Positions 1-7,164 of a DNA stretch of 64,000 nucleotides are shown piece after piece. The stretch is taken from positions 162,932 through 226,931 of the forward strand of contig CADCEC010000003.1 of the NCBI GenBank assembly GCA_902800395.1, written 5' to 3'. The position numbers and the translations under genes are program-made. Every line of letters begins with the position of its first letter. The first letter of the stretch is position 1. The DNA comes from an uncultured Bacteroidota bacterium (GTDB lineage Bacteria > Bacteroidota > Bacteroidia > Bacteroidales > P3). The notes under the pieces are model-generated. The model was given only the letters and a program-made list of their open reading frames with translations, did no database searches and was not told the DNA's origin.

Positions 1-44
1 ATTAGTGGTTAATATTTGATTTCGCATCCCGATGTTTATCGCTG

Positions 45-52
45 CAAAAATA
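45..52 (-). promoter_or_regulatory. Bacteroidota -7 promoter element facing left
   Basis: Read on the minus strand this is TATTTTTG, matching the TAnnTTTG element of the main Bacteroidota sigma factor. It points out of the window, so its gene lies to the left. The stretch 53-283 shows no convincing gene on either strand. Confidence 0.5.
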
Positions 53-283
53 CGAACAATATCCCATCTGGCCGCTAACATCAGGAGCGGAATCTATGGC
101 AAAAGGTCGGGAAGAATACAATAAAATCCCCTCCGCATCGTTAAAATCACAGCAATGGAAGACACTGCAAAGAAAACGAATGAATATGGCTTAGTGCAAC
201 CTTGACCCGGGCGCTGCCGAGGCCTTTGTCGCGGTTCTTTGTATCGGGTCCCGCTTTTCTATTTATGTTTATTGTTATTTTTA

Positions 284-427
284 CCCCGGGTTTTTGGTCA
301 GGAATACCCGGGTTTTTCTGGTAAAAAAACCCGGGGTTTTTGGGGTAAAAAACCCGGGTATTCTTGGGTAAAAACCCCGGGTGTTTCGGGGAGGAAACCC
401 CGGGTATCCCCGGAACGGAACCCAGGG
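284..427. repeat. Seven-copy tandem array with a CCCGGG core, 22-23 bp period
   Basis: CCCGGG cores start at 285, 307, 330, 353, 376 and 399, with a degenerate CCCAGG at 421. The linkers are T-rich and variable (gtttttggt, gtttttctgg, gtattcttggg). The array sits directly behind the stop codon of the lipocalin-like remnant at 434-660. Downstream of the intact paralogue ending at 5558 the same flank carries only one CCCGGG unit, so the array seems to have expanded in this copy. Each core is a 6 bp palindrome. No coding role is apparent, although open frames run through it. Confidence 0.8.
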
Positions 428-433
428 TGTCCT

Positions 434-660
434 TTAATTCACCTTCACCCAGGTCATTGTCTGCGTCACGGTGGTGCCGTCTTCTTTTTTGCGGAGGGCG
501 GTCCATTCCATCTGGTTGCCGGCGATGGAGGCGATTTCCCACCATTCGCGCAGCTCCTCCTCGCCCTGGTTCTTCCAGCGCGTGGCCAGCAGCGTGCCGT
601 CGACGAAGTAGTTCTGGAACTCGCGGTTGGTCACGGACTCCCACTGGCCTTCGCCGACCA
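434..660 (-). pseudogene. C-terminal remnant of a lipocalin-like lipoprotein
   Basis: On the minus strand this encodes about 74 residues matching the C-terminal end of the lipocalin-like proteins at 3148 and 4761. Shared motifs are YFVDGTLLATRW, EWWEIAS, MEWTALR and the terminal VKVN. There is no start codon, leader or N-terminal domain; upstream the frame runs straight into antisense AraC sequence. The 3' flank past the stop (ttaaaggacaccc) is also shared with the gene ending at 5558. This is therefore a truncated fifth member of the local lipoprotein family rather than an independent gene. Confidence 0.75.
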
Positions 661-748
661 GGCCACCTTCAGCCGCTACTTCCGCCGCGAAACCGGCCTC
701 TACCCCACCGAATTCCGCGAAGGGAATACCATGTGCCCGAAACCGTGA
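661..748 (+). pseudogene. AraC-type HTH C-terminal remnant
   Basis: The plus strand encodes FSRYFRRETGLYPTEFR followed by a short tail and a stop. This is the second-helix end of an AraC/XylS DNA-binding domain. It nearly matches the end of the chimeric remnant at 9512-9587 (FSRYFHRETGLYPTEFR). It is joined head to head with the lipocalin remnant on the other strand and has no upstream domain. It is best read as a recombination scar. Confidence 0.7.
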
Positions 749-812
749 AATTTGAATGGTCAGATAAAGCAAAAGCCTGTTGGTATTTTTTCGGTATGTC
801 AAGAATTCTATG

Positions 813-820
813 TATCTTTG
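813..820 (+). promoter_or_regulatory. -7 promoter element of the TPR/AraC regulator
   Basis: TATCTTTG lies 30 bp before the ATG at 850 and fits the TAnnTTTG consensus. Confidence 0.6.
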
Positions 821-849
821 CATTCGGATTTATTCCGTCAAATGGCTTT

Positions 850-2541
850 ATGAAGAAAGTACAATACGCTATACTATATATATTTGCGGCGGCACTCGCC
901 GCAGGTTGTGGAGGACATGAAAACGGTCGCGAGGTGCAGCCTGCCGACTCGCTGTTCGTCGCCGAGATGGCGCGGGCCAAGGCTTATAGCAGTGAGCGGG
1001 AGGGAAACCTGGATTCGGCCCGCATCGTCCTCGAACAGCTCGTGCGGCAGGAGGGTCTCTCCCTCGAGCAGCAGGCCGACGTCCTTGGGCAGTTGGTCTA
1101 TGTGTCGCGCCTGCGGCAGAATGACGAGAACGCGCTGAACTACGGGACACGGTATATAGAGGTATGCCGCCAGTTGGGCGAGGAAACCAAGGCTTTGGTG
1201 GCTCAGGCGGAGCTAGGCGGCTCCCTCGTCCGCATGGGTCGCACCGACGAGGGCTTCGACAAGATGGACGACGCCATCGAGCAACTCGGCCGCGTGCGTC
1301 GCTTCACCGAGATGGATGCCTGCATCCGCGCCATGAAGAGCAAAATCCATGTCCTCGACGACCTCAAACGCTTCGGAGAGATTGTCCCACTGGGCGAACA
1401 AATCATTGCGAAGCTGGACGATTTCGGCCGTAACCCCGACGACTATGCCGACGGCAGCGAACGTCTGCCCACCGACGAGAAGAGGCCCGGCTATATCGAC
1501 TTCTACACCGGCCAGGCCTACGCCTTCATGACCCAGGCCTACGCCAAAATCAACCAGCTCGATAAAGCACGCCAGACCATGCGGCTCTTCGAGCAGACGG
1601 CTTACAGCCGCACCTTCAGCGGCCGCAAGATTATCTCCTCCACCTGGTGCCAGATGGGTATGTACGACAAGATGCTGACTTTCTACGATGAGCTGGACAG
1701 CGTCTGGGGAGCCGACACGCTGCACCGCGACTACGCCATCTCGCTCTACAACCGCGCCATAGCCGCCCGTGCCCAGGGGAAGTACCAGCTGATGGGCAGC
1801 TATTTCAAACGCTATATCGAGCTTCAACGCAGTCTCAACGACGCCGAGCGCATGGCCACGGCGCAAGAATATGCCGCCCGCTACCACGAACAGGAGCAGC
1901 AGCTGGCCCTCGAGCAGGAGCGGGATGCCGGCAGACGTGTGAGCATCATCGCCCTCTTCCTGGGTCTCATAGTGCTCATAGTGGTCGGCTTCGTCATCTT
2001 GTTGCTGCGACAGCTGAGAGAGATCCGCAAGAAGAACGCCGTGCTCTCGAACGAGATTGCAGAAAGGATTGAATATGAGGAGAAATACCAGCAGTTAGTT
2101 GGTAGTGGGGAGTGTGTAGTGGATAGCACACGGAAACAAGCGCTACACACTATCCACTACCCACTATACACTCAGGAGCTCGAAGAGCTTAACGACAGCC
2201 AGTTGTATGAGTTCCTCCGTCAGGTTATTCTGGAGGAGAAGCTATATGTGGATCCGGCGTGCGACCGGCAGCTGCTGCAGAACCGCTTCCAGCTGTCGAA
2301 GGAGCGTCTCGGTGCCGCCTTCGCCCAAGGGAGCCGCTACGGCACGCTGAAGAGCTTCCTCAACGAGGCGCGTCTGCAGCACAGCGCCAAGCTCCTCGCC
2401 GAGAACCCGGAGATGAGCATCAACGAGGTCGCCATCGCCAGCGGCTACGCCTCCTACACCGTCTTCTCCCGCAACTTCAAGCAGCGCTTCACCATCACCC
2501 CCACCGACTTCCGCCAGCAGAAAGACAGCCCCATACAATAA
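850..2541 (+). CDS. TPR-containing transmembrane AraC-family regulator
   Basis: The product has 563 residues. Residues 1-22 form a signal sequence ending LAAGCGG, so Cys20 could be lipidated. Residues 35-350 are helical TPR-like repeats expected to lie in the periplasm. Residues 364-387 are one strong membrane helix (IIALFLGLIVLIVVGFVILLL), followed by a charged coiled linker. Residues 470-556 are an AraC-type double HTH (SINEVAIASGYASYTVFSRNF). This is the layout of one-component membrane regulators such as SusR-type proteins: an outside sensor and an inside DNA-binding domain. Residues 417-441 are encoded by an inverted-repeat word and look inserted. ATG 850 is preferred over upstream in-frame starts because it gives the signal sequence and follows a promoter. 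The ligand is unknown. It may control the lipoprotein cluster that follows. Confidence 0.8.
   Translation: MKKVQYAILYIFAAALAAGCGGHENGREVQPADSLFVAEMARAKAYSSEREGNLDSARIVLEQLVRQEGLSLEQQADVLGQLVYVSRLRQNDENALNYGTRYIEVCRQLGEETKALVAQAELGGSLVRMGRTDEGFDKMDDAIEQLGRVRRFTEMDACIRAMKSKIHVLDDLKRFGEIVPLGEQIIAKLDDFGRNPDDYADGSERLPTDEKRPGYIDFYTGQAYAFMTQAYAKINQLDKARQTMRLFEQTAYSRTFSGRKIISSTWCQMGMYDKMLTFYDELDSVWGADTLHRDYAISLYNRAIAARAQGKYQLMGSYFKRYIELQRSLNDAERMATAQEYAARYHEQEQQLALEQERDAGRRVSIIALFLGLIVLIVVGFVILLLRQLREIRKKNAVLSNEIAERIEYEEKYQQLVGSGECVVDSTRKQALHTIHYPLYTQELEELNDSQLYEFLRQVILEEKLYVDPACDRQLLQNRFQLSKERLGAAFAQGSRYGTLKSFLNEARLQHSAKLLAENPEMSINEVAIASGYASYTVFSRNFKQRFTITPTDFRQQKDSPIQ
2097..2173 (+). repeat. In-frame inverted repeat inside the TPR/AraC gene
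   Basis: The left arm contains gtgtagtggatag and the right arm ctatccactac, with about 25 bp of imperfect complementarity around a short loop. The stretch is read through as residues 417-441, between the membrane helix and the HTH domain, where AraC-type membrane regulators need no conserved sequence. It belongs with the repeat words seen elsewhere in the window. Confidence 0.75.
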
Positions 2542-2696
2542 ATATGTACTGAGGCCGTTATTATTGAAAATGAGATAAAAACGTTACATTCGCCGCAAGT
2601 TTAGAGACGACCGTAAGGATTAATTCCTGCTGGAGGTACGTGAGACCACCCGGATGCTAAAGCAACATCCTTTTCTACATTATTTAGACCCTGATT

Positions 2697-2716
2697 GCCG
2701 GTACTTTTGTGCCGGC
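2697..2716 (+). terminator. Possible terminator after the TPR/AraC gene
   Basis: GCCGGTAC and GTGCCGGC form an 8 bp stem (one G-T pair) around a TTTT loop, followed by ggttttgtgtttt. It lies about 155 bp beyond the stop at 2541. The stretch 2542-2696 shows no gene. Confidence 0.45.
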
Positions 2717-2778
2717 GGTTTTGTGTTTTCGGGGTGAAAACGGATGATTTTTCACCCAAAACAGGCTATTTTGGCTGT

Positions 2779-2902
2779 CAGACGGAAAATCATATCGATT
2801 TTGTATATTACTGATAATCAGTATGGCTTTTTGTCCGTTGATATGATTTTTCGTCTGGGGGATATGATTCTTCGTCTGAAAGATATGACTCTTCGTCTGC
2901 GC
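2779..2902. repeat. Three 21-bp tandem repeats with a distal inverted arm
   Basis: Units at 2840-2860, 2861-2881 and 2882-2902 share gatatgatt-ttcgtctg. The segment 2779-2799 is the reverse complement of one unit, so a long hairpin with a roughly 40 bp loop is possible. The plus-strand frame would read as heptads (DMIFRLG, DMILRLK, DMTLRLR), but there is no other sign of coding. The array ends about 25 bp before a promoter element. Confidence 0.7.
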
Positions 2903-2927
2903 GCTTGCGCGGGTGGATTTTTATTTG

Positions 2928-2935
2928 TATTTTTG
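2928..2935 (+). promoter_or_regulatory. -7 promoter element of the small peptide and lipoprotein cluster
   Basis: TATTTTTG sits 30 bp before the small ORF at 2966 and 212 bp before the lipoprotein at 3148. It could drive both. Confidence 0.55.
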
Positions 2936-2965
2936 CGGGACGAAAAACAATAAATCATCCATATT

Positions 2966-3061
2966 ATGAAACGAAAGATTTACATTCCGATTTTGACATT
3001 CTTCGTGATGCTGGGGGTGGGGCTGATAGCCTACGGGGTCATCACGCTGATGCCCAGTTAA
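2966..3061 (+). CDS. Predicted 31-residue single-span membrane peptide
   Basis: ATG at 2966 opens a frame of 31 residues beginning MKRKIYIPILTFF and ending LMPS, stop TAA at 3059-3061. It has a lysine/arginine-rich start and one hydrophobic helix (residues 5-28), which is typical of small membrane proteins. It follows a TAnnTTTG element at the usual distance and precedes the lipoprotein at 3148 by 86 bp. No family is recognised. It could also be a chance frame; the promoter spacing and the positive-inside pattern favour a real peptide. Confidence 0.45.
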   Translation: MKRKIYIPILTFFVMLGVGLIAYGVITLMPS

Positions 3062-3147
3062 AGCTCAAAAGAACCCAAATATATCTCAATCATAACGAAA
3101 AGAACACCGACAGCAAGAGATAAATGGAAATTAAAAACAGCAGTAAT

Positions 3148-4653
3148 ATGAAACGCATCCTTTGGGTGTTCGCCGCCACCGTCATCTGCGGCGCATGCCT
3201 TTTCACCTCGTGCAAGAAGGACGAGGAAACCGGAAACAGCGACCTCCGCGTCGCCGAGAAAATCATCGGTAAGTGGGTCACCGCCGACATCGACGGCCAG
3301 CCCGTGCCGACCAACGACAAGAAGGTCTACACCTTCGTCTCCACCACCAAGGCCTACATCAGCGCATCGCTCAACACCCATCCGGAAGTGCCAACCGTAT
3401 GGGCCAACCAAACTGAAGTTGCCGTGTCCATTGACGGCAACAAGGTGACCGTCACCCACCACCCCGACGAACACATGACGACGGTGCAGGAGTACACCAT
3501 CACAACCATCAGCGACAACGAGTTCACCGCCGACCTCAAAATAACCGCCACGGTCGACGGCACCGTAGTGCATACGCAAGAGGAAACAGTCCGCTACGTC
3601 AAAGTCACCGCCGACTACTCCGCCGCCATCCTCGGCCTCTGGGAGTGCCAGGGCATCACCGGCGGCGAGACCAACAACGACGACAACGCACGCCTCGAGT
3701 TCATGGCCGACGGCACCTACCGCTTCTACCGCCGCAACGACGCCGGCGTCTGGAACCTCGTGCCGCGCCAGACGAACGAGTACTTCGTCGACGGCAACCT
3801 GCTCTGCACCCGCTGGCAGGCCGAGGGCGAGGAGATGAGCTACGAATGGTGGGAGATCGCCTCCTCCGCCGACGGCCACATGCAGTGGACCGCCCTCCGC
3901 CAGCAGGCCGACGGCTCGACCTTCCAGCAGGGCGTCAGCTGGGCCGCCGCCGAGGCCCGCACCGTGCTGGCCGGCATAGATGTCGACGGCCTCTACAACT
4001 ACGGCGACGCCACCTACACCTTCACCTACGACGACCAGCTCCGCCTCACCCACATCCTCGAGGTGGTCCCCGCCGACAACAACCTCGTGGCCCGCGACAT
4101 CACCGTCACCTACTCCGCCGGCCAGGTCATCTTCTCGGGCTTCATCGAGGGCTCCGACGAGACCGACGTCTGCACCCTCGACGCCCAGGGCCGCATCGTC
4201 GAGGTGGTCCATACCCACATCCATTCCGCCAGCGGCGGCGGCCTCGACACCTCCTATTCCACCTTCACCTTCGCCTACGACGCCGACGGCCACCTCCAGA
4301 CCCAGACCTGCAACGGCCTCGTCACCACCTACGAATGGCAGGACGGCGACATCGTCCGTTTCGTCGTCGGCACCGAGGCCAGCGGCTACACCGTCGAGCT
4401 GACCCCCTCCGACGCCCCCGCCCAGGGCTGCTTCAACCTCTTCGGCTACAACCTCGACCTCTCGTTCCTCTGCCCCCAGGGCCTCTTCGGTGTCCCGCCG
4501 CTCCACATGCCCGCCACGCGCGTCATCACCATCATCATGGGCGGCAACCCCGTCCACTCCACCACCTTCAACCACACCTACACCGTCAGCGACGGCCGCC
4601 TCGCCACCGTCGACGACAACTACACCTTCCACTGGGGGCTGAGGAAGAAATGA
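3148..4653 (+). CDS. Modular lipoprotein: two lipocalin-like domains plus a YD-like C-terminal domain
   Basis: The product has 501 residues. The leader MKRILWVFAATVICG ends in the lipobox LFTSC, so Cys22 should be lipidated. Residues 30-150 and 155-270 are two lipocalin-like beta domains; each opens with a GxW-type strand (IIGKWVTADID, ILGLWECQGIT). Residues 275-501 contain YD-like strands (YTFTYDDQLRLTHI, FAYDADGHLQTQT). The first domain is close to the 4761 protein, down to QPVPTN and KVTADYSA. The start at 3148 is chosen over 3124 because the paralogues start at the matching methionine. The gene is rich in GC and in Asp and Thr codons. A surface or periplasmic role is likely; the ligand is unknown. 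Confidence 0.75.
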   Translation: MKRILWVFAATVICGACLFTSCKKDEETGNSDLRVAEKIIGKWVTADIDGQPVPTNDKKVYTFVSTTKAYISASLNTHPEVPTVWANQTEVAVSIDGNKVTVTHHPDEHMTTVQEYTITTISDNEFTADLKITATVDGTVVHTQEETVRYVKVTADYSAAILGLWECQGITGGETNNDDNARLEFMADGTYRFYRRNDAGVWNLVPRQTNEYFVDGNLLCTRWQAEGEEMSYEWWEIASSADGHMQWTALRQQADGSTFQQGVSWAAAEARTVLAGIDVDGLYNYGDATYTFTYDDQLRLTHILEVVPADNNLVARDITVTYSAGQVIFSGFIEGSDETDVCTLDAQGRIVEVVHTHIHSASGGGLDTSYSTFTFAYDADGHLQTQTCNGLVTTYEWQDGDIVRFVVGTEASGYTVELTPSDAPAQGCFNLFGYNLDLSFLCPQGLFGVPPLHMPATRVITIIMGGNPVHSTTFNHTYTVSDGRLATVDDNYTFHWGLRKK

Positions 4654-4760
4654 CCCCCTATATAATATAATGTATAAGCAGGGTCGCCCTGCGGGCGAGC
4701 GAAGCGACCGAAAGAAGAAGCGACCCCAAAAAGCGAAAAACAACTAAAAACAATAAAACA

Positions 4761-5558
4761 ATGAAGAAACTTTTCATGGTGCTCGCCGCCACCGTCATCT
4801 GCGGCACATTCCTTTTTACCTCCTGCAAGAAAGACGAGGACAACAGCCTCAACCTCGAGGAGAAGATTATCGGGAAGTGGATGGAAACCGATATTAACGG
4901 CCAGCCGGTGCCGACCAATAAGAAGAAGGTCTACGCTTTTCTCTCCACCACTAAGGGCTATATGAGCGCATCGCTCAACGAACGTCCTGAAATTGGTTCG
5001 CACTGGCTTGATAAATTGGATTTCGATGTTGTCATCGACGGCAGCAAGATGACTCTCACCATCCATACCGACGAGCATACGACGGTGGTGGAGGAGTTCA
5101 CCGTCACAGCTATCAGTGGTACGGAGTTCACCGCCAACCGCAAGATAACCCGGACAAATGACGGTAACGTGGTGCTTACCCTTGAGGACACCGTCCGTTT
5201 TGTCAAAGTCACCGCCGACTACTCCGCCACCATCCTCGGCACCTGGCAGGGCCACTGCACCAGCGAGGGCTCGGTGTTCGACGACGGGCAGGAGCACCGC
5301 TGGCAATATAATGCCGACGGCACCTATGTATATTACGCGAAGGACGGCGACAACTGGGTGCCCTACGAGGGCAACACGCTGAACGAGTACTTCGTGGCGG
5401 GCACCCTGCTCTGCACCCGCTGGATTGACAACGGGCAGGAGAACCGCGAATGGTGGGAAATCACCATCGACGGCACCCGCATGCACTGGACCGCCCTCCG
5501 CCAAAACCCCGACGGCACCACCTTCACCGCCACCTTCGAAATGGAGAAAGTGAATTAA
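4761..5558 (+). CDS. Lipocalin-like lipoprotein
   Basis: The product has 265 residues. The leader MKKLFMVLAATVICG ends in LFTSC (Cys22). Two lipocalin-like segments follow (IIGKWMETDING at about 37, ILGTWQGHC at about 160), then the family end YFVAGTLLCTRW, EWWEI, MHWTALR and KVN. It corresponds to the first two domains of the 3148 protein without the YD-like extension, and to the remnant at 434-660. The intergenic stretch 4654-4760 contains a GC-rich inverted segment (gggtcgccctgcgggcgagc) and no promoter match. It is probably a duplicate of its neighbour. Its ligand is unknown. Confidence 0.75.
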   Translation: MKKLFMVLAATVICGTFLFTSCKKDEDNSLNLEEKIIGKWMETDINGQPVPTNKKKVYAFLSTTKGYMSASLNERPEIGSHWLDKLDFDVVIDGSKMTLTIHTDEHTTVVEEFTVTAISGTEFTANRKITRTNDGNVVLTLEDTVRFVKVTADYSATILGTWQGHCTSEGSVFDDGQEHRWQYNADGTYVYYAKDGDNWVPYEGNTLNEYFVAGTLLCTRWIDNGQENREWWEITIDGTRMHWTALRQNPDGTTFTATFEMEKVN

Positions 5559-5613
5559 AGGACACCCGGGGTAAAAATAACAACAAACATAAACGTCTAA
5601 TCTAAAACAAGTT

Positions 5614-5701
5614 TGTCGCGCTGAGAACGCGACGGTGTCGCACTGAGAGGGCGACAATGTCGCACTGAGAACGCGACAACGTCGCACTGAGAAGGCGACA
5701 G
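5614..5701. repeat. Four 22-bp tandem palindromic repeats upstream of the HU-like gene
   Basis: Units at 5614-5635, 5636-5657, 5658-5679 and 5680-5701 each read close to tgtcgcactgagaacgcgac. Each carries its own inverted arms GTCGC and GCGAC around an 8-9 base loop. The spacing is exactly 22 bp with no spacers. The last unit ends 49 bp before the HU-like start codon. The array could bind a protein on one face of the DNA or form serial hairpins in the mRNA leader. Confidence 0.85.
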
Positions 5702-5750
5702 AGGGGATTCCGGAAGAATAACCTTTTTATCAACCTAAAATATTAATATC

Positions 5751-6227
5751 ATGGCATTTATCAAGAAAATCAAACGCAAATGGCAGGGCCAGGAGAAATG
5801 GACCGTGACGACGGTGACCCAGGGCTCGCCGGTGAGCACGAAGGAACTGTGCCAGTACATCGCCGACTCGACCACGGCGTCGGCCTCCGACGTGATGGCG
5901 GTGCTGCTGTCGCTGCCGAAGGTGATGGAGCTGTACCTCAAGAACGGCCGCTCGGTGAAGCTTGAGGGCATCGGCACCTACCGCTACAAGGTTTCAGCCG
6001 GCATGGTGGACAACAAGGACGACGCGGGCGAGAGCCTGATCCGCGACATCCGCGTGCAGTTCACGCCGGAGCGCACGGTGACGGCCGTGGGCAAGCAGCG
6101 CATCACGCGCCGCGCGCTGATTCCCGACAACCTGACGTGGGAAATCTACGACAAGCCGTCGAAACCGCGCACCACCCCGACGCCCGACCCCACACCCACA
6201 CCCGACCCGGGCGGGGACGAAGGGTGA
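5751..6227 (+). CDS. HU-related DNA-binding protein
   Basis: The product has 158 residues and no signal peptide. Residues 25-125 fit the Bacteroidota HU-related family: helices at the start (TKELCQYIADSTTASASDVMAVL), then LEGIGTYRYKVSAG and a strand with RDIRVQFTPER. The tail after residue 135 is low complexity with TPTPDP repeats. Such proteins bind DNA without sequence preference or act as nucleoid architecture proteins, and they are common near mobile or surface loci in Bacteroidales. No promoter element is seen; the 22-bp palindromic array lies directly upstream. It stands between two lipoprotein genes in the same direction. Confidence 0.85.
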   Translation: MAFIKKIKRKWQGQEKWTVTTVTQGSPVSTKELCQYIADSTTASASDVMAVLLSLPKVMELYLKNGRSVKLEGIGTYRYKVSAGMVDNKDDAGESLIRDIRVQFTPERTVTAVGKQRITRRALIPDNLTWEIYDKPSKPRTTPTPDPTPTPDPGGDEG

Positions 6228-6291
6228 GCCCTTTGCGGGCCGGGGCGAGAGCCCTTGCCCGCAACAAGATAAAATTAAAAACAAAGAAACA

Positions 6292-7080
6292 ATGAAACGA
6301 ATCCTCATGGTGCTCGCCGCCACCGTCGTCTGCGGCGCAAGCCTTTTCACCTCGTGCAAGAAAGACGAGGAAAAGCCCGACAACCCCGCCACCGGCGAGG
6401 TCCGCCTCACCCAGCAGTATATGGTCGCCGTCCGCACCACGGGCGACACCTTGATAATCACCAACGAGGACTTCGTCTGGGAGAACGGCCTGCTGCGCAG
6501 TAGCCACATCCTCATGGACTTCAACGGCTCCAGTAGCGAGTTTGTAACCAGCTACCTCTATGACAGCGACGGAAACTGCATCGGGGAGCACGAAACCTCT
6601 TCCAACCTGAGCCACGACAGGTATTATACCTACGAGGGTGGCCGCATGACCCGCGCCATCGAGATGACGGACTCCGACACCATCGTAAGGGTCACCATCA
6701 CCGGCCACACCGCCGACGGCCACATCCAGGCGCTCACCGTCGAGAGCCTCACCTCGGGCCGGGTCACCGACTACCAGCTCACCTGGCAGAACGGCGACAT
6801 GACCGGCTACACCAAGCACCCCGTCACCCCCGCCGGCGAGGACGAAGCCTACGTCATCGAGTACGACAACTACCCCAACATCAGGACCGGCATGCCGCTG
6901 GCCGAAGCCATCTTCTTCCCGGAGACGATAGCCTCCAAAGTCTCAGTGCACAACAGGTATATCAACAACCAGGAGTACACCTACGGCAACGGCCGCCTGA
7001 TCAGGTCCACGGTCTTCACCGACGACGTGAGCTCCGTCACCTATTACACCTACAGCGACGGCACCACCGGACGGGAGTGA
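6292..7080 (+). CDS. Lipoprotein with YD-like beta-repeat domain
   Basis: The product has 262 residues: leader MKRILMVLAATVVCG, lipobox LFTSC (Cys22), then a single domain from about residue 34. This has YD-like strands such as YLYDSDGNCIGEHE, YYTYEGGRMTRAIE, YQLTWQNGDMTGY, YTYGNGRLIRS and YYTYSDGTTGRE. The whole domain (6391-7080) is nearly repeated at DNA level as the C-terminal part of the next gene (8089-8784), which indicates recent duplication. It follows the HU-like gene by 64 bp and may be co-transcribed. An extracellular binding role is possible but not shown. Confidence 0.75.
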   Translation: MKRILMVLAATVVCGASLFTSCKKDEEKPDNPATGEVRLTQQYMVAVRTTGDTLIITNEDFVWENGLLRSSHILMDFNGSSSEFVTSYLYDSDGNCIGEHETSSNLSHDRYYTYEGGRMTRAIEMTDSDTIVRVTITGHTADGHIQALTVESLTSGRVTDYQLTWQNGDMTGYTKHPVTPAGEDEAYVIEYDNYPNIRTGMPLAEAIFFPETIASKVSVHNRYINNQEYTYGNGRLIRSTVFTDDVSSVTYYTYSDGTTGRE

Positions 7081-7083
7081 AAG

Positions 7084-7121
7084 TGGGAGTTAAATAGGGA
7101 GTTAAAAATAGGAGTTAAAAT
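7084..7121 (+). repeat. Short tandem repeat, gggagttaaa words
   Basis: Three degenerate copies of gggagttaaa-at stand between the stop at 7080 and the next lipoprotein leader. Confidence 0.6.
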
Positions 7122-7164
7122 GTTAATCAAAAACAAATATCATGAACAGCAACACAGAAACAAT

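Noticed and set aside
284-427. Row of Rho-independent terminators
   Set aside because: The CCCGGG cores are only 6 bp palindromes, and the T-rich linkers are not regularly placed after a stem.
147-644. Protein with PKNPGF-type repeats on the minus strand over the CCCGGG array
   Set aside because: The repeats come from the DNA array in the 3' flank of a remnant; no start context, leader or domain.
2744-2953. Repeat protein with DMIFRLG heptads
   Set aside because: The heptads follow only from the 21-bp DNA repeat; the frame has no other protein-like feature and ends at a promoter.
5614-5701. CRISPR array
   Set aside because: The 22-bp units are directly adjacent with no unique spacers, and no cas genes are nearby. 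The same applies to the arrays at 284 and 2840.
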